Positions 8,802-18,364 are shown, numbered from the stretch's first letter. The stretch: DNA of 64,000 nt from Stenotrophomonas sp. ISL-67 (GCF_018612915.1 NZ_JAGGRL010000009.1:186001-250000), one strand, 5' to 3'. Notes: generated by a model not told the origin, from the letters alone. Numbers and translations: made by a program.

Positions 8802-10994
8802 ATGACATTGCGTCTTTTCTCCCTGTCGTTCGCCGTGGCCCTGCTTGCAGGCTGCGCCTCCGTGCCCGGTCCCGAAGTGCGCCGCGATGCAGTCCTCGAT
8901 GGCAAGCACCAGGTCGTGGCCGGCGACGGCTCGCACGACGGCGTGGAGGCGCAGCCGCTGGGCACCGACGGCGCGCCACAGGCGGTGATCCGTCGCGGCA
9001 GCGGCACCATGATCAACCGCAGCGCCGCCGCGGCGCCGTCGCCGGCGTTGTCGCAGGCCAGCACCGGTACGGCCACCTTCAATTTCGAAGGCGAATCGGT
9101 GCACGCGGTGGTCAAGGCGATCCTGGGCGACATGCTCGGCCAGAACTACGTGATCGCGCCGGGCGTGCAGGGCACCGTGACCCTGGCCACGCCCAAGCCG
9201 GTGTCCTCGGCGCAGGCGCTGAACCTGCTGGAGATGGTGTTGGGCTGGAACAACGCGCGCATGGTCTACAGCGGCGGCCGCTACAACATCGTCGCCGCCG
9301 ACCAGGCCTTGGCCGGCACCGTCGCGCCGAGCACCGCGCCGCCGGCCAACGCGCGCGGTTTCGAAGTGCGCGTCATCCCGCTGCAGTACATCTCCGCCAC
9401 CGAGATGAAGAAGGTGCTGGAGCCGTATGCGCGGCCGAACGCGATCGTCAACGTCGACAGCGGGCGCAACGTCATCACCCTCGGCGGCACCCGCAGCGAA
9501 CTGGAGAACTACCTGCGCACGGTCGAGATCTTCGACGTCGACTGGCTGTCGGGCATGTCCGTGGGCGTGTTCCCCATCCAGACCGGCAAGGCCGAGCAGG
9601 TCGCGGCGGACCTGGAGAAAGTGTTCGGCGAAGAGAGCAAGACCCCCAGCGCCGGCATGTTCCGTTTCCTGCCGCTGGAGAACGCCAACGCGGTGCTGGT
9701 CATCACCCCGCAGGCACGCTACCTCGACCAGATCCAACAGTGGCTGGAACGCATCGATACCGCCGGCGGGAGCGCGCGGCTGTTCTCCTACGAACTGCGC
9801 TATGTCAAAGCCAAGGACCTGGCCGAGCGCCTGGCCGAAGCGTTCGCCAGCGAAAACAGCCGCGGCAGCCGTGGCGGCTCGCTGGCACCGGGCGCGAACG
9901 TGCAGGAGCTGGGTAGTCGCGACGGCACCAGCGGCGACAGCTTCAACAGTACCGGCAACAGTGGCACCAATCGCACCGGCGGCATGGGCGACGGCACCAT
10001 GAACCTGCCGCAGCGCCAGCCCGGCAACGCCAGCTTCAACCTGGAAATCCAGGGCGATTCGGTTGGCGTGTCGGCAGTGGAGGAAACCAACACGCTGCTG
10101 GTGCGCTCCACCCCGCAGGCCTGGCGTTCGATCCGCGAAGTCATCGAAAAGCTCGACGTGATGCCGATGCAGGTGCACATCGAAGCGCAGGTGGCCGAAG
10201 TGGCGCTGACCGGCGACCTCGCCTATGGCGTGAACTGGTTCTTTGAACAGGCGGTGCAGACCGGCAAGACCGAAAGCGGCATCGACCTGCCCAGTGCATT
10301 GGGTCGTTCGATCTGGGGCAGCATTTCCGGCAGGGTCGGCGACGGCGGGCTCGGCTGGACGTTCCTGGGCAAGAACGCGGCGGCGGTGGTGACCGCGCTG
10401 GACAAGGTGAGCAACCTGCGCCTGCTGCAGACCCCCTCGATCTTCGTGCGCAACAACGCCGAGGCCACCCTCAACGTTGGTACCCAGATCCCGATCAACT
10501 CGGTGTCGGTCAACACCGGCGTGGGCGGTGACAACACCTACAGCCAGGTGCAGTACCTGGACACCGGCGTGATCCTCAAAGTGCGCCCGCGCATCACCCG
10601 TGACGGCGTGGTCTTCCTGGACATCGTGCAGGAAGTCAGCTCGGCCGGCGCGATCCCTTCCGGCTGCGATCCCACCCGCACCACCTGCAACCCGCCGATC
10701 AACACCCGCAAGATTTCCACCGAAGCGGCGGTGCAGAGCGGCGACACCATCATGCTGGCCGGCCTGATCACCAATTCGGACGAGAACGGCGCCAACGGCG
10801 TGCCGGGCCTGAGCCGGATCCCGGTGATCGGCGCGCTGTTCGGCAGGAAGACCCAGAACACCGACCGCTCGGAAGTGATCGTGCTGCTGACCCCGACCAT
10901 CGTGCGCAACGCGCAGGAGTCGCGGAACCTGACCGACGAATACAGCAATCGCTTCCGCGCCATGGAACCGTTCCCGTCCCGCCCCAGGCGCTGA
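8802..10994 (+). CDS. gspD: type II secretion secretin GspD (XpsD), lipoprotein
   Basis: Outer-membrane secretin channel of the type II system, 730 aa. The signal peptide ends in a lipobox LLAGC (Cys17), so it is a lipoprotein as reported for XpsD. An N0 domain begins near residue 91 (FNFEGESVHAVVKAILGDML). N1-N3 repeats follow, one of them interrupted by a Gly/Ser/Asn-rich insert at about residues 350-410. The C-terminal secretin domain carries VPGLSRIPVIGALFG at about 667. An uncleaved S-domain for a pilotin is not apparent, which agrees with self-lipidation. It is the last gene of the operon. Confidence 0.97.
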   Translation: MTLRLFSLSFAVALLAGCASVPGPEVRRDAVLDGKHQVVAGDGSHDGVEAQPLGTDGAPQAVIRRGSGTMINRSAAAAPSPALSQASTGTATFNFEGESVHAVVKAILGDMLGQNYVIAPGVQGTVTLATPKPVSSAQALNLLEMVLGWNNARMVYSGGRYNIVAADQALAGTVAPSTAPPANARGFEVRVIPLQYISATEMKKVLEPYARPNAIVNVDSGRNVITLGGTRSELENYLRTVEIFDVDWLSGMSVGVFPIQTGKAEQVAADLEKVFGEESKTPSAGMFRFLPLENANAVLVITPQARYLDQIQQWLERIDTAGGSARLFSYELRYVKAKDLAERLAEAFASENSRGSRGGSLAPGANVQELGSRDGTSGDSFNSTGNSGTNRTGGMGDGTMNLPQRQPGNASFNLEIQGDSVGVSAVEETNTLLVRSTPQAWRSIREVIEKLDVMPMQVHIEAQVAEVALTGDLAYGVNWFFEQAVQTGKTESGIDLPSALGRSIWGSISGRVGDGGLGWTFLGKNAAAVVTALDKVSNLRLLQTPSIFVRNNAEATLNVGTQIPINSVSVNTGVGGDNTYSQVQYLDTGVILKVRPRITRDGVVFLDIVQEVSSAGAIPSGCDPTRTTCNPPINTRKISTEAAVQSGDTIMLAGLITNSDENGANGVPGLSRIPVIGALFGRKTQNTDRSEVIVLLTPTIVRNAQESRNLTDEYSNRFRAMEPFPSRPRR

Positions 10995-11037
10995 GTCCTG
11001 CTACGCTGCGGTCACGACGCCGCACTCAGGGGGACGG

Positions 11038-11898
11038 ATGGGAACGATCGTGTTGCTGCCGATCGGGGTCGATGACAGCGCCCTGGACCGCTGCCTGGCC
11101 GCACTGGATGCAGGCACCCCGGCGCAGACGCCGGTATGGCTGGCCGATGACGGCCAGGCGGGGCCACGTGCACAGGCGGTGATCGAACACTGGCTGGCAC
11201 ATACACCGCTGCGGGCCGAATACACCCGACGTGCGCGCGCGATTGGCGAAGTGGCCCACCTGGATGAAATGCTGCGCGCGTGCGACGGCGGCGACGTGTT
11301 GGTGCTGGCGCCCGATGCCGTGCCCGCACCCGGTTGGCTGCAGCAGCTTGATGCCTGCTTCGCGCGGGATGCGTCGATCGGTTCGGCCACGCCATGGTGC
11401 AACGCCGGTGAAACGGCGGCCTGGCCGCGGCTGGGCGAGATCAACCCGGTGCCGGACGATCTGTCCGCGATGGCCCAGGCGTGCGCCGCGCTGCCTACGC
11501 TGGACCCTGAACTGCCTTCGGCGGTGACTCACGCGGTGCTGCTGCGTGCCAACGCGCGACGCAAGGCTGGCGGCCTGGACATGCACAGCTACGGCTCCTG
11601 GAACGCCGCGTTGATTGACCTGAGCCTGCGCATGGCCGGCCTGGGCTGGCGCAACGCCCTGTGCGCCAACGCGTATGTCGCGCGCGGCGGTGAGGCGCTG
11701 GCGCACGACGGTGACCTGGAGGCACTGGGCACGCGCTGGCCGACATGGCAGCCGCGGCTGGCCGGGTTCCTGATGAGCGACCCGCTGCTGCAGGTCCGCC
11801 AGGACCTGCAGCGCCTGCATCAGCAGGCGATAATGCCCCGGTCCCAGGGCGATCTGTTCGGATCGCCCGCCGCCGCTGCTCCGGAGCCGCCTGCTTGA
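11038..11898 (+). CDS. family-2 glycosyltransferase-like protein (divergent)
   Basis: The 286-aa product has the Rossmann-like opening of GT2 enzymes (TIVLLPIGVDDSALDRCLAA), then 'PVWLADDGQ' and 'GDVLVLAPDAVPAPGWL', which correspond to the nucleotide-sugar binding and DxD-like region ('APDAV') of GT2 proteins. The acceptor-side motif ED/WW is not obvious, so it may be a catalytically altered member. The C-terminal 25 residues are Ala/Pro-rich. The ATG at 11038 is supported by CAGGGGGA just upstream. It is joined by a TTGA stop/start overlap to a second glycosyltransferase, so the pair probably acts on one glycan. The substrate is unknown. Confidence 0.7.
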   Translation: MGTIVLLPIGVDDSALDRCLAALDAGTPAQTPVWLADDGQAGPRAQAVIEHWLAHTPLRAEYTRRARAIGEVAHLDEMLRACDGGDVLVLAPDAVPAPGWLQQLDACFARDASIGSATPWCNAGETAAWPRLGEINPVPDDLSAMAQACAALPTLDPELPSAVTHAVLLRANARRKAGGLDMHSYGSWNAALIDLSLRMAGLGWRNALCANAYVARGGEALAHDGDLEALGTRWPTWQPRLAGFLMSDPLLQVRQDLQRLHQQAIMPRSQGDLFGSPAAAAPEPPA

Positions 11899-12728
11899 AT
11901 CCCTGCATTGCCGTCATCATCGTCAGCTACCAGAGCGCCAGCACGCTGGACGACTGCCTGGCGCGGCTGCGCGCGGCCGACGAGGTCGCCGAGATCCGCG
12001 TGGTCGACAACGATTCCGACGATGGCACGCTGGACATCGTGCAGCGCCACGCCAGTGCCGACCTGCGCGTACGCTTCATCGCCAACCCCGACAACCCCGG
12101 CTTCGCCGCCGCCAACAACCAGGGCGTGGCCGACAGCCAGGCACCTTGGCTGGCCTTCATCAACCCCGACTTGATGGTCGCGGCCGACACCCTGGCCCAG
12201 CTGCGCGCACGCGGCCAGGCCTTGGGTGACTGCGTGCTGGGCGTGGAGCAGGTGGACGAACAGGGCCAGCCCGATGCGGCGGTGCGCCGCCGCGATCCCG
12301 ATTTTGGCGCCATGCTGCGCCACCCGGGGCAGGGCGCACGCCTGGCCATCCCGGCCGATCCGTCGCAGGCGCTGCAGACGGTGCCGGCGCTGTCGGGCGC
12401 GCTGCTGCTGATGCCGCGTGCGCTGTTCGACCGCATCGGCGGCTGGGATGCCGGCTACCGCCTGCATGCCGAAGACCTGGACCTGTGCCGCCGCGCACGC
12501 GAAGCCGGCGCGGTGGTGGCGATCGCCAACGACCTGCAGGTGGTGCACGTACGCGGCGTGTCGAGCCGTTCGCGGCCGTTCTTCGTGGAATGGCACAAGC
12601 ACCGTGGCCTGTGGCGTTACTTCCGCCGGTTCGAGGCGCCCCGGCGCAACCTGCTGGTGCAGGCCGCGGTGTGGGGCGCGATCTGGGCGCACGCGGCGGC
12701 CCAGATCCCGCGGTTGCTGCGGTCGTGA
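11895..12728 (+). CDS. family-2 glycosyltransferase (rhamnosyltransferase-like)
   Basis: A 277-aa GT2 enzyme resembling WbbL-type rhamnosyltransferases. The opening IAVIIVSYQSASTLDDCLARL, VVDNDSDDGTLDIV, FAAANNQGV and the FINPDLMV metal/nucleotide site are characteristic, as is the acceptor motif GYRLHAEDLDLCRRAREAG. A C-terminal amphipathic or hydrophobic helix (RRNLLVQAAVWGAIWAHAA) suggests membrane association. The start is taken as TTG at 11895, overlapping the stop of the preceding gene; the frame is open further upstream inside that gene but homology begins here. A role in surface polysaccharide synthesis is inferred from the family. Confidence 0.85.
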   Translation: MNPCIAVIIVSYQSASTLDDCLARLRAADEVAEIRVVDNDSDDGTLDIVQRHASADLRVRFIANPDNPGFAAANNQGVADSQAPWLAFINPDLMVAADTLAQLRARGQALGDCVLGVEQVDEQGQPDAAVRRRDPDFGAMLRHPGQGARLAIPADPSQALQTVPALSGALLLMPRALFDRIGGWDAGYRLHAEDLDLCRRAREAGAVVAIANDLQVVHVRGVSSRSRPFFVEWHKHRGLWRYFRRFEAPRRNLLVQAAVWGAIWAHAAAQIPRLLRS

Positions 12729-12747
12729 ATCCGCATTCGCGTATTCA

Positions 12748-12842
12748 CCCCACGGTTCGCTGCGCAAACCGCGGGCCCCACCACACCAGCTTCCTCATCC
12801 CCGCGCCTGCGGCGCGCCCCCTTGAACACCAAGGGGGCTCTT
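12748..12842 (+). repeat. intergenic hairpin block, copy 1 (inverted relative to 25321-25416)
   Basis: The spacer between the glycosyltransferase and pncB holds CCCCACGGTT...AAACCGCGGGCCCC (12748-12779), then a GC-rich hairpin CGCGCCTGCGGCGCG and then CCCCCTTG...CAAGGGGG. The same series of elements in the same order is present on the minus strand at 25321-25416. It is therefore a dispersed repeat rather than a local terminator, although the last hairpin could also end transcription. Confidence 0.7.
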
Positions 12843-12879
12843 CACTTCATGCATGCCTTGCAATCAGACGCGCGCCGCG

Positions 12880-12909
12880 TTGGTCGGTACATGCTGGGGG
12901 GCGCATAAT
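12880..12909 (+). promoter_or_regulatory. putative pncB promoter
   Basis: TTGGTC at 12880-12885 and CATAAT at 12904-12909, with an 18-nt spacer, lie just upstream of the pncB ATG at 12916. The -10 is good, but transcription from it would begin about at the start codon, so the true start or promoter may be shifted. Confidence 0.35.
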
Positions 12910-12915
12910 CCGGGG

Positions 12916-14091
12916 ATGATCATCCAGTCCCTGCTCGACACCGACCTGTACAAATTCACCATGATGCAGGCGGTGCTGCACCAGCACCCCGGCGCGCAGG
13001 TCCAGTACCGGTTCAAGTGCCGAACGCCGGGCATCGACCTGGCGGGCTTCATCGAGCAGATCAACGCCGAAATCGACCACCTGTGCCAGCTGCGCTTCAG
13101 CACCGAAGAGCTGGATTACATGCGCGGGCTGCGTTTCGTAAAGCCGGACTTCGCCGACTTCCTGGGCCTGTTCCACCTGGACCGCAAGTACATCGACCTG
13201 CGCCCGTCGCAGACGGTGCCGGGCGAGATCGCGCTGGACATCACCGGGCCGTGGCTGCACACCATCCTGTTCGAAGTGCCGCTGCTGGCGATCATCAACG
13301 AGGTCTGGTTCCGCAATACGAGCACGCCGGATTTCGCCGAAGGCGAGCGCCGCCTGCAGGCCAAGACGGCGCTGCTGCGCGACACGCCGGGCTTCGAGCT
13401 GTGCCGCATCGCCGATTACGGCAGCCGCCGCCGCTACTCGCGCGACTGGCACGCCCGCATGCTGCCGATGATGCGCGACGCACTGGGCGACCAGTTCGTG
13501 GGTACCAGCAACGTGCATTTCGCGCGGCTGTACGGCATGACCCCGCACGGCACGATGGCCCACGAGTACCTGCAGGCATTCCAGGCGCTCGGCCCGCGCC
13601 TGCGCGATTCGCAGGTGGCGGCGTTGGAGTCGTGGGCACGCGAGTATCGCGGCGACCTGGGCATCGCGCTGTCCGACGTGGTGGGGCTGGAGGCGTTCCT
13701 GCGCGATTTCGACATGTATTTCTGCAAGCTGTTCGATGGCGTGCGGCATGATTCGGGCGACCCCTTCAGCTGGGGCGACCGCATGCTGGCGCACTTCAAG
13801 GAGCGCCGCGTGGACCCGCGCAGCAAGGTGCTGGTGTTCAGCGACGGGCTCAACATCGAGAAGGTGATGCGCCTGTTCGACTACTTCCGTGGGCGCTGCC
13901 AGGTCGCGTTCGGTGTCGGCACGCACCTGACCAACGACCTGGGCCCGACGCCGCTCAACATCGTGATCAAGATGGTCCGCTGCAACGGCCAGCCGGTGGC
14001 CAAGCTCAGCGATTCGCCGGGCAAGAGCATGTGCGACGACCCGGGCTACCTGGCCTACCTGCGCCAGGTATTCGAGCTGCCGCCGGAATAG
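12916..14091 (+). CDS. pncB: nicotinate phosphoribosyltransferase
   Basis: Converts nicotinate and PRPP, with ATP, to nicotinate mononucleotide in NAD salvage (cytoplasm). The 391-aa product begins [20 protein letters not shown], the standard PncB N-terminus. The catalytic histidine that is phosphorylated lies at residue 216 in [15 protein letters not shown]. The substrate region [16 protein letters not shown] and [12 protein letters not shown] are also present. The frame is open 21 codons upstream, but homology starts at this ATG. Flanked by repeat-rich spacers, it looks like a single-gene unit. Confidence 0.96.
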   Translation: MIIQSLLDTDLYKFTMMQAVLHQHPGAQVQYRFKCRTPGIDLAGFIEQINAEIDHLCQLRFSTEELDYMRGLRFVKPDFADFLGLFHLDRKYIDLRPSQTVPGEIALDITGPWLHTILFEVPLLAIINEVWFRNTSTPDFAEGERRLQAKTALLRDTPGFELCRIADYGSRRRYSRDWHARMLPMMRDALGDQFVGTSNVHFARLYGMTPHGTMAHEYLQAFQALGPRLRDSQVAALESWAREYRGDLGIALSDVVGLEAFLRDFDMYFCKLFDGVRHDSGDPFSWGDRMLAHFKERRVDPRSKVLVFSDGLNIEKVMRLFDYFRGRCQVAFGVGTHLTNDLGPTPLNIVIKMVRCNGQPVAKLSDSPGKSMCDDPGYLAYLRQVFELPPE

Positions 14092-14092
14092 C

Positions 14093-14117
14093 GTAACGAC
14101 CAACGGTCGTTACCTAC
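14093..14117. repeat. GTAG-type REP palindrome
   Basis: GTAACGACC-AAC-GGTCGTTAC followed by CTAC; read on the minus strand it starts GTAGGTAACGACCGTTGG. It lies just after the pncB stop and may act as an mRNA end. Confidence 0.75.
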
Positions 14118-14196
14118 CCGGGTAGGGTTGGTTCCCAAACAACCGCCGACCTTGCCGATCGACACGGTAACGCATGACCCTGACCGACGCCGCGCC

Positions 14197-15513
14197 TTAT
14201 TCCAACGCATACCGGGCAACGAACAACGCCGCCACCAACCACACCGCCGGGTGCACTTCCCGCCATCGCCCGGTACCGGCCTTCAACACGGCATAGGCAA
14301 TGAACCCGAATGCCAAGCCATTCGCAATCGAGTAGGTGAACGGCATCGCCAGCGCGCACAGGGCAGCAGGCACCGATTCGGTCAGGTCGTTCCACTCCAC
14401 ATCCACCAGCTCGCGCAGCATCAGCCCGGCCACGAACAGCAGCGCCGGTGCGGTGGCATAGCCGGGCACCATGCCGGCCAGCGGCGAGAACAGCAGCGCG
14501 GCCAGGAACAATGCAGCCACCACCAGCGCGGTCAGTCCAGTGCGACCACCGGCCTGCACGCCGGAGGCGCTTTCGGCAAACGCGGTGGTGCTGCTGGTGC
14601 CGAGCAGGGAGCCCGCAACAATCGCGGTGCTGTCGGCCAGCAGGGCGCGGCCAAAGCGCTTCTGGGCGCCGGGCAGCTTGAGCAGGCCAGCGCGGCCCAC
14701 CACGCCATACAGGGTGCCGGTGGCATCGAAGACTTCGACCAGCACGAACACCAGCACGACCTGCAGGAGCACGGCGAGCGGTGCGCCACCGTCGTGGTGG
14801 AGCAGGCCGGGCAGGTCGAGCTGCAGGAAGGTGGGGGCCAGGCTGGGAGGCAGTGAGACCACGCCGTGGTACTGGACGTTGCCGAGCAGCCAGGCGGCGC
14901 CGGTAACGGCGAGGATGCCGATCAGGATGGCGCCTTTGACGCGGCGCGCTTCAAGGATGGCAATCAGCAGGAAGCCGGCCAGCGCCAGCAGCGGTGGGGC
15001 GGTGTTGAGCGGGCCGAGTGCGACCAGGGTGTCGGCGTTGGCGATGATGACGCCGGATTTCTGCAGGGCGATGATGGCCAGGAACAGGCCGATGCCGGCA
15101 ACGATGGAGGCGCGCAGCGAGGCGGGAATGCCGGCCACCAGCCAGGCACGCACGCCGGTGAGCGAGAGTGCGAGGAACACCAGGCCGGAAATGAACACGG
15201 CGGCCAGTGCCTGCTGCCAGGGCAGGCCGGCGGCGCCCACTACGGTGAAGGCAAAGAAGGCATTCAAGCCCATGCCGGGGGCCATGCCGACCGGGAAGTT
15301 GGCGGCAAACGCCATCACCAGCGAACCCAGCGCGGCGGCCAGGCAGGTGGCCACGAACACGGCCCCCGGGTCCATGCCGGTGGTGGACAGAATGTCCGGA
15401 TTGACGAAGACGATGTACGACATCGTCAGGAACGTGGTCAGCCCGGCCAGCATCTCGGTGCGCACGGTGGTGCCGTGTTGTTCGAGCTGGAACAGGTTTT
15501 CAAGCAGCTTCAT
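14197..15513 (-). CDS. NCS2/AzgA-family purine permease
   Basis: A 438-aa polytopic inner-membrane transporter of the AzgA branch of the NCS2 family, which takes up adenine, guanine or hypoxanthine by proton symport. The N-terminus MKLLENLFQLEQHGTTVRTE and the following LAGLTTFLTMSYIVFVNPDI are hallmarks of this branch. Also visible are NFPVGMAPGMGLNAFFAF and GTSSTTAFAESASGVQAGGR, the two substrate-site helices. About 12-14 hydrophobic segments are present. The start is placed at 15513, where family homology begins; the frame is open 45 codons further upstream into a repeat element. The exact substrate cannot be told from sequence. Confidence 0.9.
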   Translation of the reverse strand: MKLLENLFQLEQHGTTVRTEMLAGLTTFLTMSYIVFVNPDILSTTGMDPGAVFVATCLAAALGSLVMAFAANFPVGMAPGMGLNAFFAFTVVGAAGLPWQQALAAVFISGLVFLALSLTGVRAWLVAGIPASLRASIVAGIGLFLAIIALQKSGVIIANADTLVALGPLNTAPPLLALAGFLLIAILEARRVKGAILIGILAVTGAAWLLGNVQYHGVVSLPPSLAPTFLQLDLPGLLHHDGGAPLAVLLQVVLVFVLVEVFDATGTLYGVVGRAGLLKLPGAQKRFGRALLADSTAIVAGSLLGTSSTTAFAESASGVQAGGRTGLTALVVAALFLAALLFSPLAGMVPGYATAPALLFVAGLMLRELVDVEWNDLTESVPAALCALAMPFTYSIANGLAFGFIAYAVLKAGTGRWREVHPAVWLVAALFVARYALE

Positions 15514-15582
15514 GGCGGGGGTCCATGGGTGTTGGTCGGTTATGGCGAAAGCAAGAGCCTTCGTCTGGTGCATCACTTGCTG

Positions 15583-15690
15583 AGGGCCGACGGGTACGGG
15601 GGTACGGGACACGCCGTGAACCCATCCATGGGGGCTCGTAGAAAACATCCATGTTTTCTACGGTCCCGTACCCCCGCACCCGCCGGCCCT
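15583..15690. repeat. nested-hairpin composite element, copy A
   Basis: An outer imperfect inverted repeat (AGGGCCGACGGGT at 15583-15595 with ACCCGCCGGCCCT at 15678-15690) encloses a perfect 13-bp arm pair (GGGGGTACGGGAC at 15598-15610 with its complement at 15663-15675). Inside is a perfect 11-bp pair, GTAGAAAACAT / ATGTTTTCTAC, with a 2-nt spacer (15638-15661). A conserved single-stranded block, the reverse complement of CCATGGATGGGTTCACGG, lies between the arms. Copies B and C share this block. Confidence 0.85.
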
Positions 15691-15760
15691 CCCGAAGAAG
15701 GTCGGTGGCCATGGAAGATCAGATGCCGTTTCGATCATTTCCATGCGGGGGGGATGCCGC

Positions 15761-15785
15761 GTAGAGCCACGCCCTGCGTGGCTGC
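15761..15785. repeat. GTAG-type REP palindrome
   Basis: GTAGAGCCACG-CCCTG-CGTGGCTGC, a GTAG tetranucleotide followed by a GC-rich hairpin. It lies 28 nt before composite element copy B, the same arrangement as at 29557. Confidence 0.8.
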
Positions 15786-15813
15786 CGTTCCCAACCGCAC
15801 ACGCGATCTGTCG

Positions 15814-15927
15814 AGGGAGGCCGGCGGGCAGCCCCTGTAGGGACTGTCAAAAACATGGATGTTTTTGCCAAGCCCCCAAGGATGGGTTTACGGCGTGTCC
15901 CGTAAGGGGCTGCCCGTCGGCCTCCCT
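15814..15927. repeat. nested-hairpin composite element, copy B
   Basis: A 31-bp outer inverted repeat (15814-15844 with 15897-15927, about 28 of 31 pairs matching) encloses a perfect inner hairpin CAAAAACAT-GG-ATGTTTTTG (15848-15867) and the conserved block CCCCCAAGGATGGGTTTACG (15872-15891). A GTAG palindrome precedes it and an AATGGAAACGCC box follows it, as in copy C. Confidence 0.85.
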
Positions 15928-15964
15928 GCACACAGCAATGGAAACGCCGCCGTTGACCTTGTGT

Positions 15965-15987
15965 CACGACCAACGGTCGTGGCCTAC
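15965..15987. repeat. GTAG-type REP palindrome
   Basis: CACGACC-AAC-GGTCGTG followed by GCCTAC; the GTAG end is read on the minus strand. Located just outside the ettA terminator. Confidence 0.7.
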
Positions 15988-15998
15988 CAGAATGCAAA

Positions 15999-16025
15999 AC
16001 GGCCGCGCAGAGCGCGGCCGTTTTT
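15999..16025. terminator. bidirectional Rho-independent terminator after ettA
   Basis: Perfect 10-bp stem ACGGCCGCGC / GCGCGGCCGT with loop AGA. On the minus strand the T-tract is GTTTTGC, which ends ettA; on the plus strand TTTTT follows directly. Confidence 0.85.
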
Positions 16026-16030
16026 CCTTA

Positions 16031-17695
16031 TTATTTCAGCGCCTTGAAGCGCAGGCGCTTCGGGGCGGCGTCGTCGCCCATGCGGCGGCGCTTGTCCTCT
16101 TCGTATTCGCGGTAGTTGCCCTGGAAGAACTCCACGTGCGAATCGCCTTCGAACGCCAGGATGTGGGTCGCGATGCGATCCAGGAACCAGCGGTCATGCG
16201 AAATGACGAACGTGTTGCCCGGGAACTCCAGCAGCGCATCTTCCAGCGCACGCAGGGTTTCGATGTCCAGATCGTTGGACGGTTCGTCGAGCAGCAGCAC
16301 GTTGCCACCCTGCAGCAGGGTCTTGGCCATGTGCAGGCGACCACGCTCACCACCGGACAGCGAACCGACCAGCTTCTGCTGGTCCTGGCCCTTGAAGTTG
16401 AAGCGGCCGATGTAGGCGCGCGACTGGATCTCGATGCCATTGATGTTGAGGATGTCCAGGCCGCCCGCGATTTCCTGGAAGACGTTGTGGTTGCCTTCCA
16501 GCGCGTCGCGGCTCTGGTCCACGTAGGACAGCTTCACGGTCGGGCCGACCACGATCTCGCCGGTGTCCGGCTTTTCCTGGCCGGTGATCATCTTGAACAG
16601 GGTCGACTTGCCCGCGCCGTTCGGGCCGATGATGCCCACGATCGCGCCGCCCGGGACCAGGAAGTTCAGGTCGTCGAACAGCAGGCGGTCGCCGAACTTC
16701 TTGGAGACGTTCTTGAATTCCATCACTGCGTTGCCCAGGCGCTCGCCCGGCGGGATGAAGATTTCGTTGGTCTCGTTGCGCTTCTGGTAATCAACCGACT
16801 GCAGCTCTTCCAGGCGGGCCAGACGGGCCTTGCCCTTGGTGCGGCCGCCCTTGGCGTTCTGGCGCGACCACTCCAGTTCCTTCTGGATCGCCTTCTGGCG
16901 GGACTTTTCCTGGTTGTCTTCCTGGCGCAGGCGATCATCCTTCTGGGTCAGCCAGTCGGTGTAATTGCCCTTCCACGGAATGCCGCGGCCGCGGTCCAGT
17001 TCCAGGATCCACTCGGCGGCGTTGTCCAGGAAGTAGCGGTCATGGGTGACGGCCACCACGGTGCCGGTGTAGCGCGCCAGGAACTGTTCCAGCCACTCGA
17101 CCGATTCGGCGTCGAGGTGGTTGGTTGGTTCGTCGAGCAGCAGCATGTCCGGCTTCTGCAGCAGCAGGCGGCACAGCGCCACGCGGCGCTTCTCACCACC
17201 GGACAGGGTGCCAACCACGGCATCCCACGGCGGCAGGCGCAGCGCGTCGGCGGCCACGTCCAGCTGGTTTTCCAGCGTGTGCGCGTCGCCGGCGGCAAGG
17301 ATCGCCTCCAGGCGCTCCTGTTCCTTGGCCAGCTTGTCGAAATCGGCGCCTTCCTCGGCATAGGCCAGGTACACCGCGTCGAGCGCGGCCTGGGCCTGCA
17401 GCACTTCGCCCACGCCTTCCTCGACCGATTCACGCACGGTCTTGGTCGGGTCCAGCTCCGGTTCCTGGGCCAGGTAACCGACCTTGATCCCGGCCTGGGG
17501 GCGGGCTTCGCCCTCGAAGTCGGTGTCCACGCCGGCCATGATCTTCAGCACCGTCGACTTGCCCGAGCCGTTCAGGCCCAGCAGGCCGATCTTGGCACCC
17601 GGGAAGAACGACAGCGAGATGTCCTTGATGATCTGCCGCTTGGGCGGAACCACCTTGCTGACGCGGTTCATGGTGTAGATGTATTGCGAGGACAT
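16031..17695 (-). CDS. ettA: energy-dependent translational throttle protein EttA (ABC-F)
   Basis: A ribosome-associated ABC-F ATPase that binds the E site and gates the first peptide bond according to the ATP/ADP ratio. The 554-aa product has two ABC domains: Walker [10 protein letters not shown] at residues 40-48 with signature LSGGEKRR, and a second GPNGAGKST with signature LSGGERGR. Between and within them are the arm and P-site-tRNA-interaction linker (charged '[20 protein letters not shown]' region). The ATG at 17695 has GGAGAG just upstream; the longer frame upstream has none. The [19 protein letters not shown] start is diagnostic of EttA. It appears monocistronic. Confidence 0.97.
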   Translation of the reverse strand: MSSQYIYTMNRVSKVVPPKRQIIKDISLSFFPGAKIGLLGLNGSGKSTVLKIMAGVDTDFEGEARPQAGIKVGYLAQEPELDPTKTVRESVEEGVGEVLQAQAALDAVYLAYAEEGADFDKLAKEQERLEAILAAGDAHTLENQLDVAADALRLPPWDAVVGTLSGGEKRRVALCRLLLQKPDMLLLDEPTNHLDAESVEWLEQFLARYTGTVVAVTHDRYFLDNAAEWILELDRGRGIPWKGNYTDWLTQKDDRLRQEDNQEKSRQKAIQKELEWSRQNAKGGRTKGKARLARLEELQSVDYQKRNETNEIFIPPGERLGNAVMEFKNVSKKFGDRLLFDDLNFLVPGGAIVGIIGPNGAGKSTLFKMITGQEKPDTGEIVVGPTVKLSYVDQSRDALEGNHNVFQEIAGGLDILNINGIEIQSRAYIGRFNFKGQDQQKLVGSLSGGERGRLHMAKTLLQGGNVLLLDEPSNDLDIETLRALEDALLEFPGNTFVISHDRWFLDRIATHILAFEGDSHVEFFQGNYREYEEDKRRRMGDDAAPKRLRFKALK

Positions 17696-17929
17696 GAGCT
17701 CTCCGAAGGCGCAACCCTGCGCCCGTTCCGTCAGGAACAAGCACAGATGAAAAGGGATGGCGGCAATTATAGCCGGAAGCGCTGACCGCCGCCGGCCGGC
17801 CCATGGGGCGGGGCTTGCCGCTGCCTGAATGGGTCGTCAAAGCCGCTGGATTGGAAACCGTTTCCAGCCGGAAGCCGTTCAGATGCCATCAGCATGATGG
17901 AGCCATCACTCCACCAAGCGAGGCCAATC

Positions 17930-18364
17930 ATGCACATGAATCGAATTGTGGTCGGAATCGTGGCCTCGCTGCTCGCGCTGGGCAGCATCGCCCCGGCCTT
18001 CGCCGACGACCATCGCGGCCGCGGCCATGACCGTCATCACGACGATCGCCATGACCGCCACGACGACCGCCGCCGTGAAGCCCGTCACGACCGCCGCTAC
18101 CATGACAACCGCGGTTACTACCGCCCGGCGCCGCCGCCGCGCGTGGTCTACCGCCCGGGCCCCGGCCGGGGCTACGGCTGGGCCCGCGGCCACCGCTACA
18201 ACGAGTACTACCGGGGGCCGGTGTACGTGGTCAACGACTACAGCCGTTACTCCGTGCGCCGCCCGCCGCATGGCCACCACTGGATCCGCGATGACCGCGG
18301 CAACCTGCTGATGGTGGCCATCGCCACCGGGATCATCGCCGACTACGTGATCAACAACCGGTAA
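17930..18364 (+). CDS. small His/Arg-rich periplasmic protein, RcnB family
   Basis: The 144-aa product has a signal peptide (MHMNRIVVGIVASLLALGSI...AFA/DD). A strongly His-, Asp- and Arg-rich segment follows (about residues 28-65), then a Pro/Arg stretch, and it ends in an RcnB-type domain: 'YNEYYRGPVYVVNDY..Y.VRRPPHGHHWIRD..GNLLMVAIATGIIADYV'. RcnB is a periplasmic factor in nickel/cobalt homeostasis in E. coli; metal binding here is inferred from composition only. The start at 17930 is preferred over 17894 because a GCGAGG site lies upstream and the signal peptide is then well formed; 17936 is also possible. Confidence 0.8.
   Translation: MHMNRIVVGIVASLLALGSIAPAFADDHRGRGHDRHHDDRHDRHDDRRREARHDRRYHDNRGYYRPAPPPRVVYRPGPGRGYGWARGHRYNEYYRGPVYVVNDYSRYSVRRPPHGHHWIRDDRGNLLMVAIATGIIADYVINNR

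Larger units (their letters stand above)
15514..16030. other. 517-bp repeat-filled spacer between the purine permease and ettA
   Basis: No credible gene is present. The spacer holds two copies of a nested-hairpin composite element (15583-15690 and 15814-15927), two GTAG palindromes (15761-15785, 15965-15987) and a terminator hairpin (15999-16021). Open frames here (for example a 680-codon plus-strand frame running on into ettA) are products of GC bias. Confidence 0.8.

Noticed and set aside
7827..10178. 783-codon minus-strand open frame under gspM-gspD
   Set aside because: Antisense to the secretin operon and without any recognisable domain.
15743..17785. 680-codon plus-strand frame opposite ettA
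   Set aside because: It starts in repeat elements and runs antisense to EttA, which has both ABC signatures and a good ribosome-binding site.
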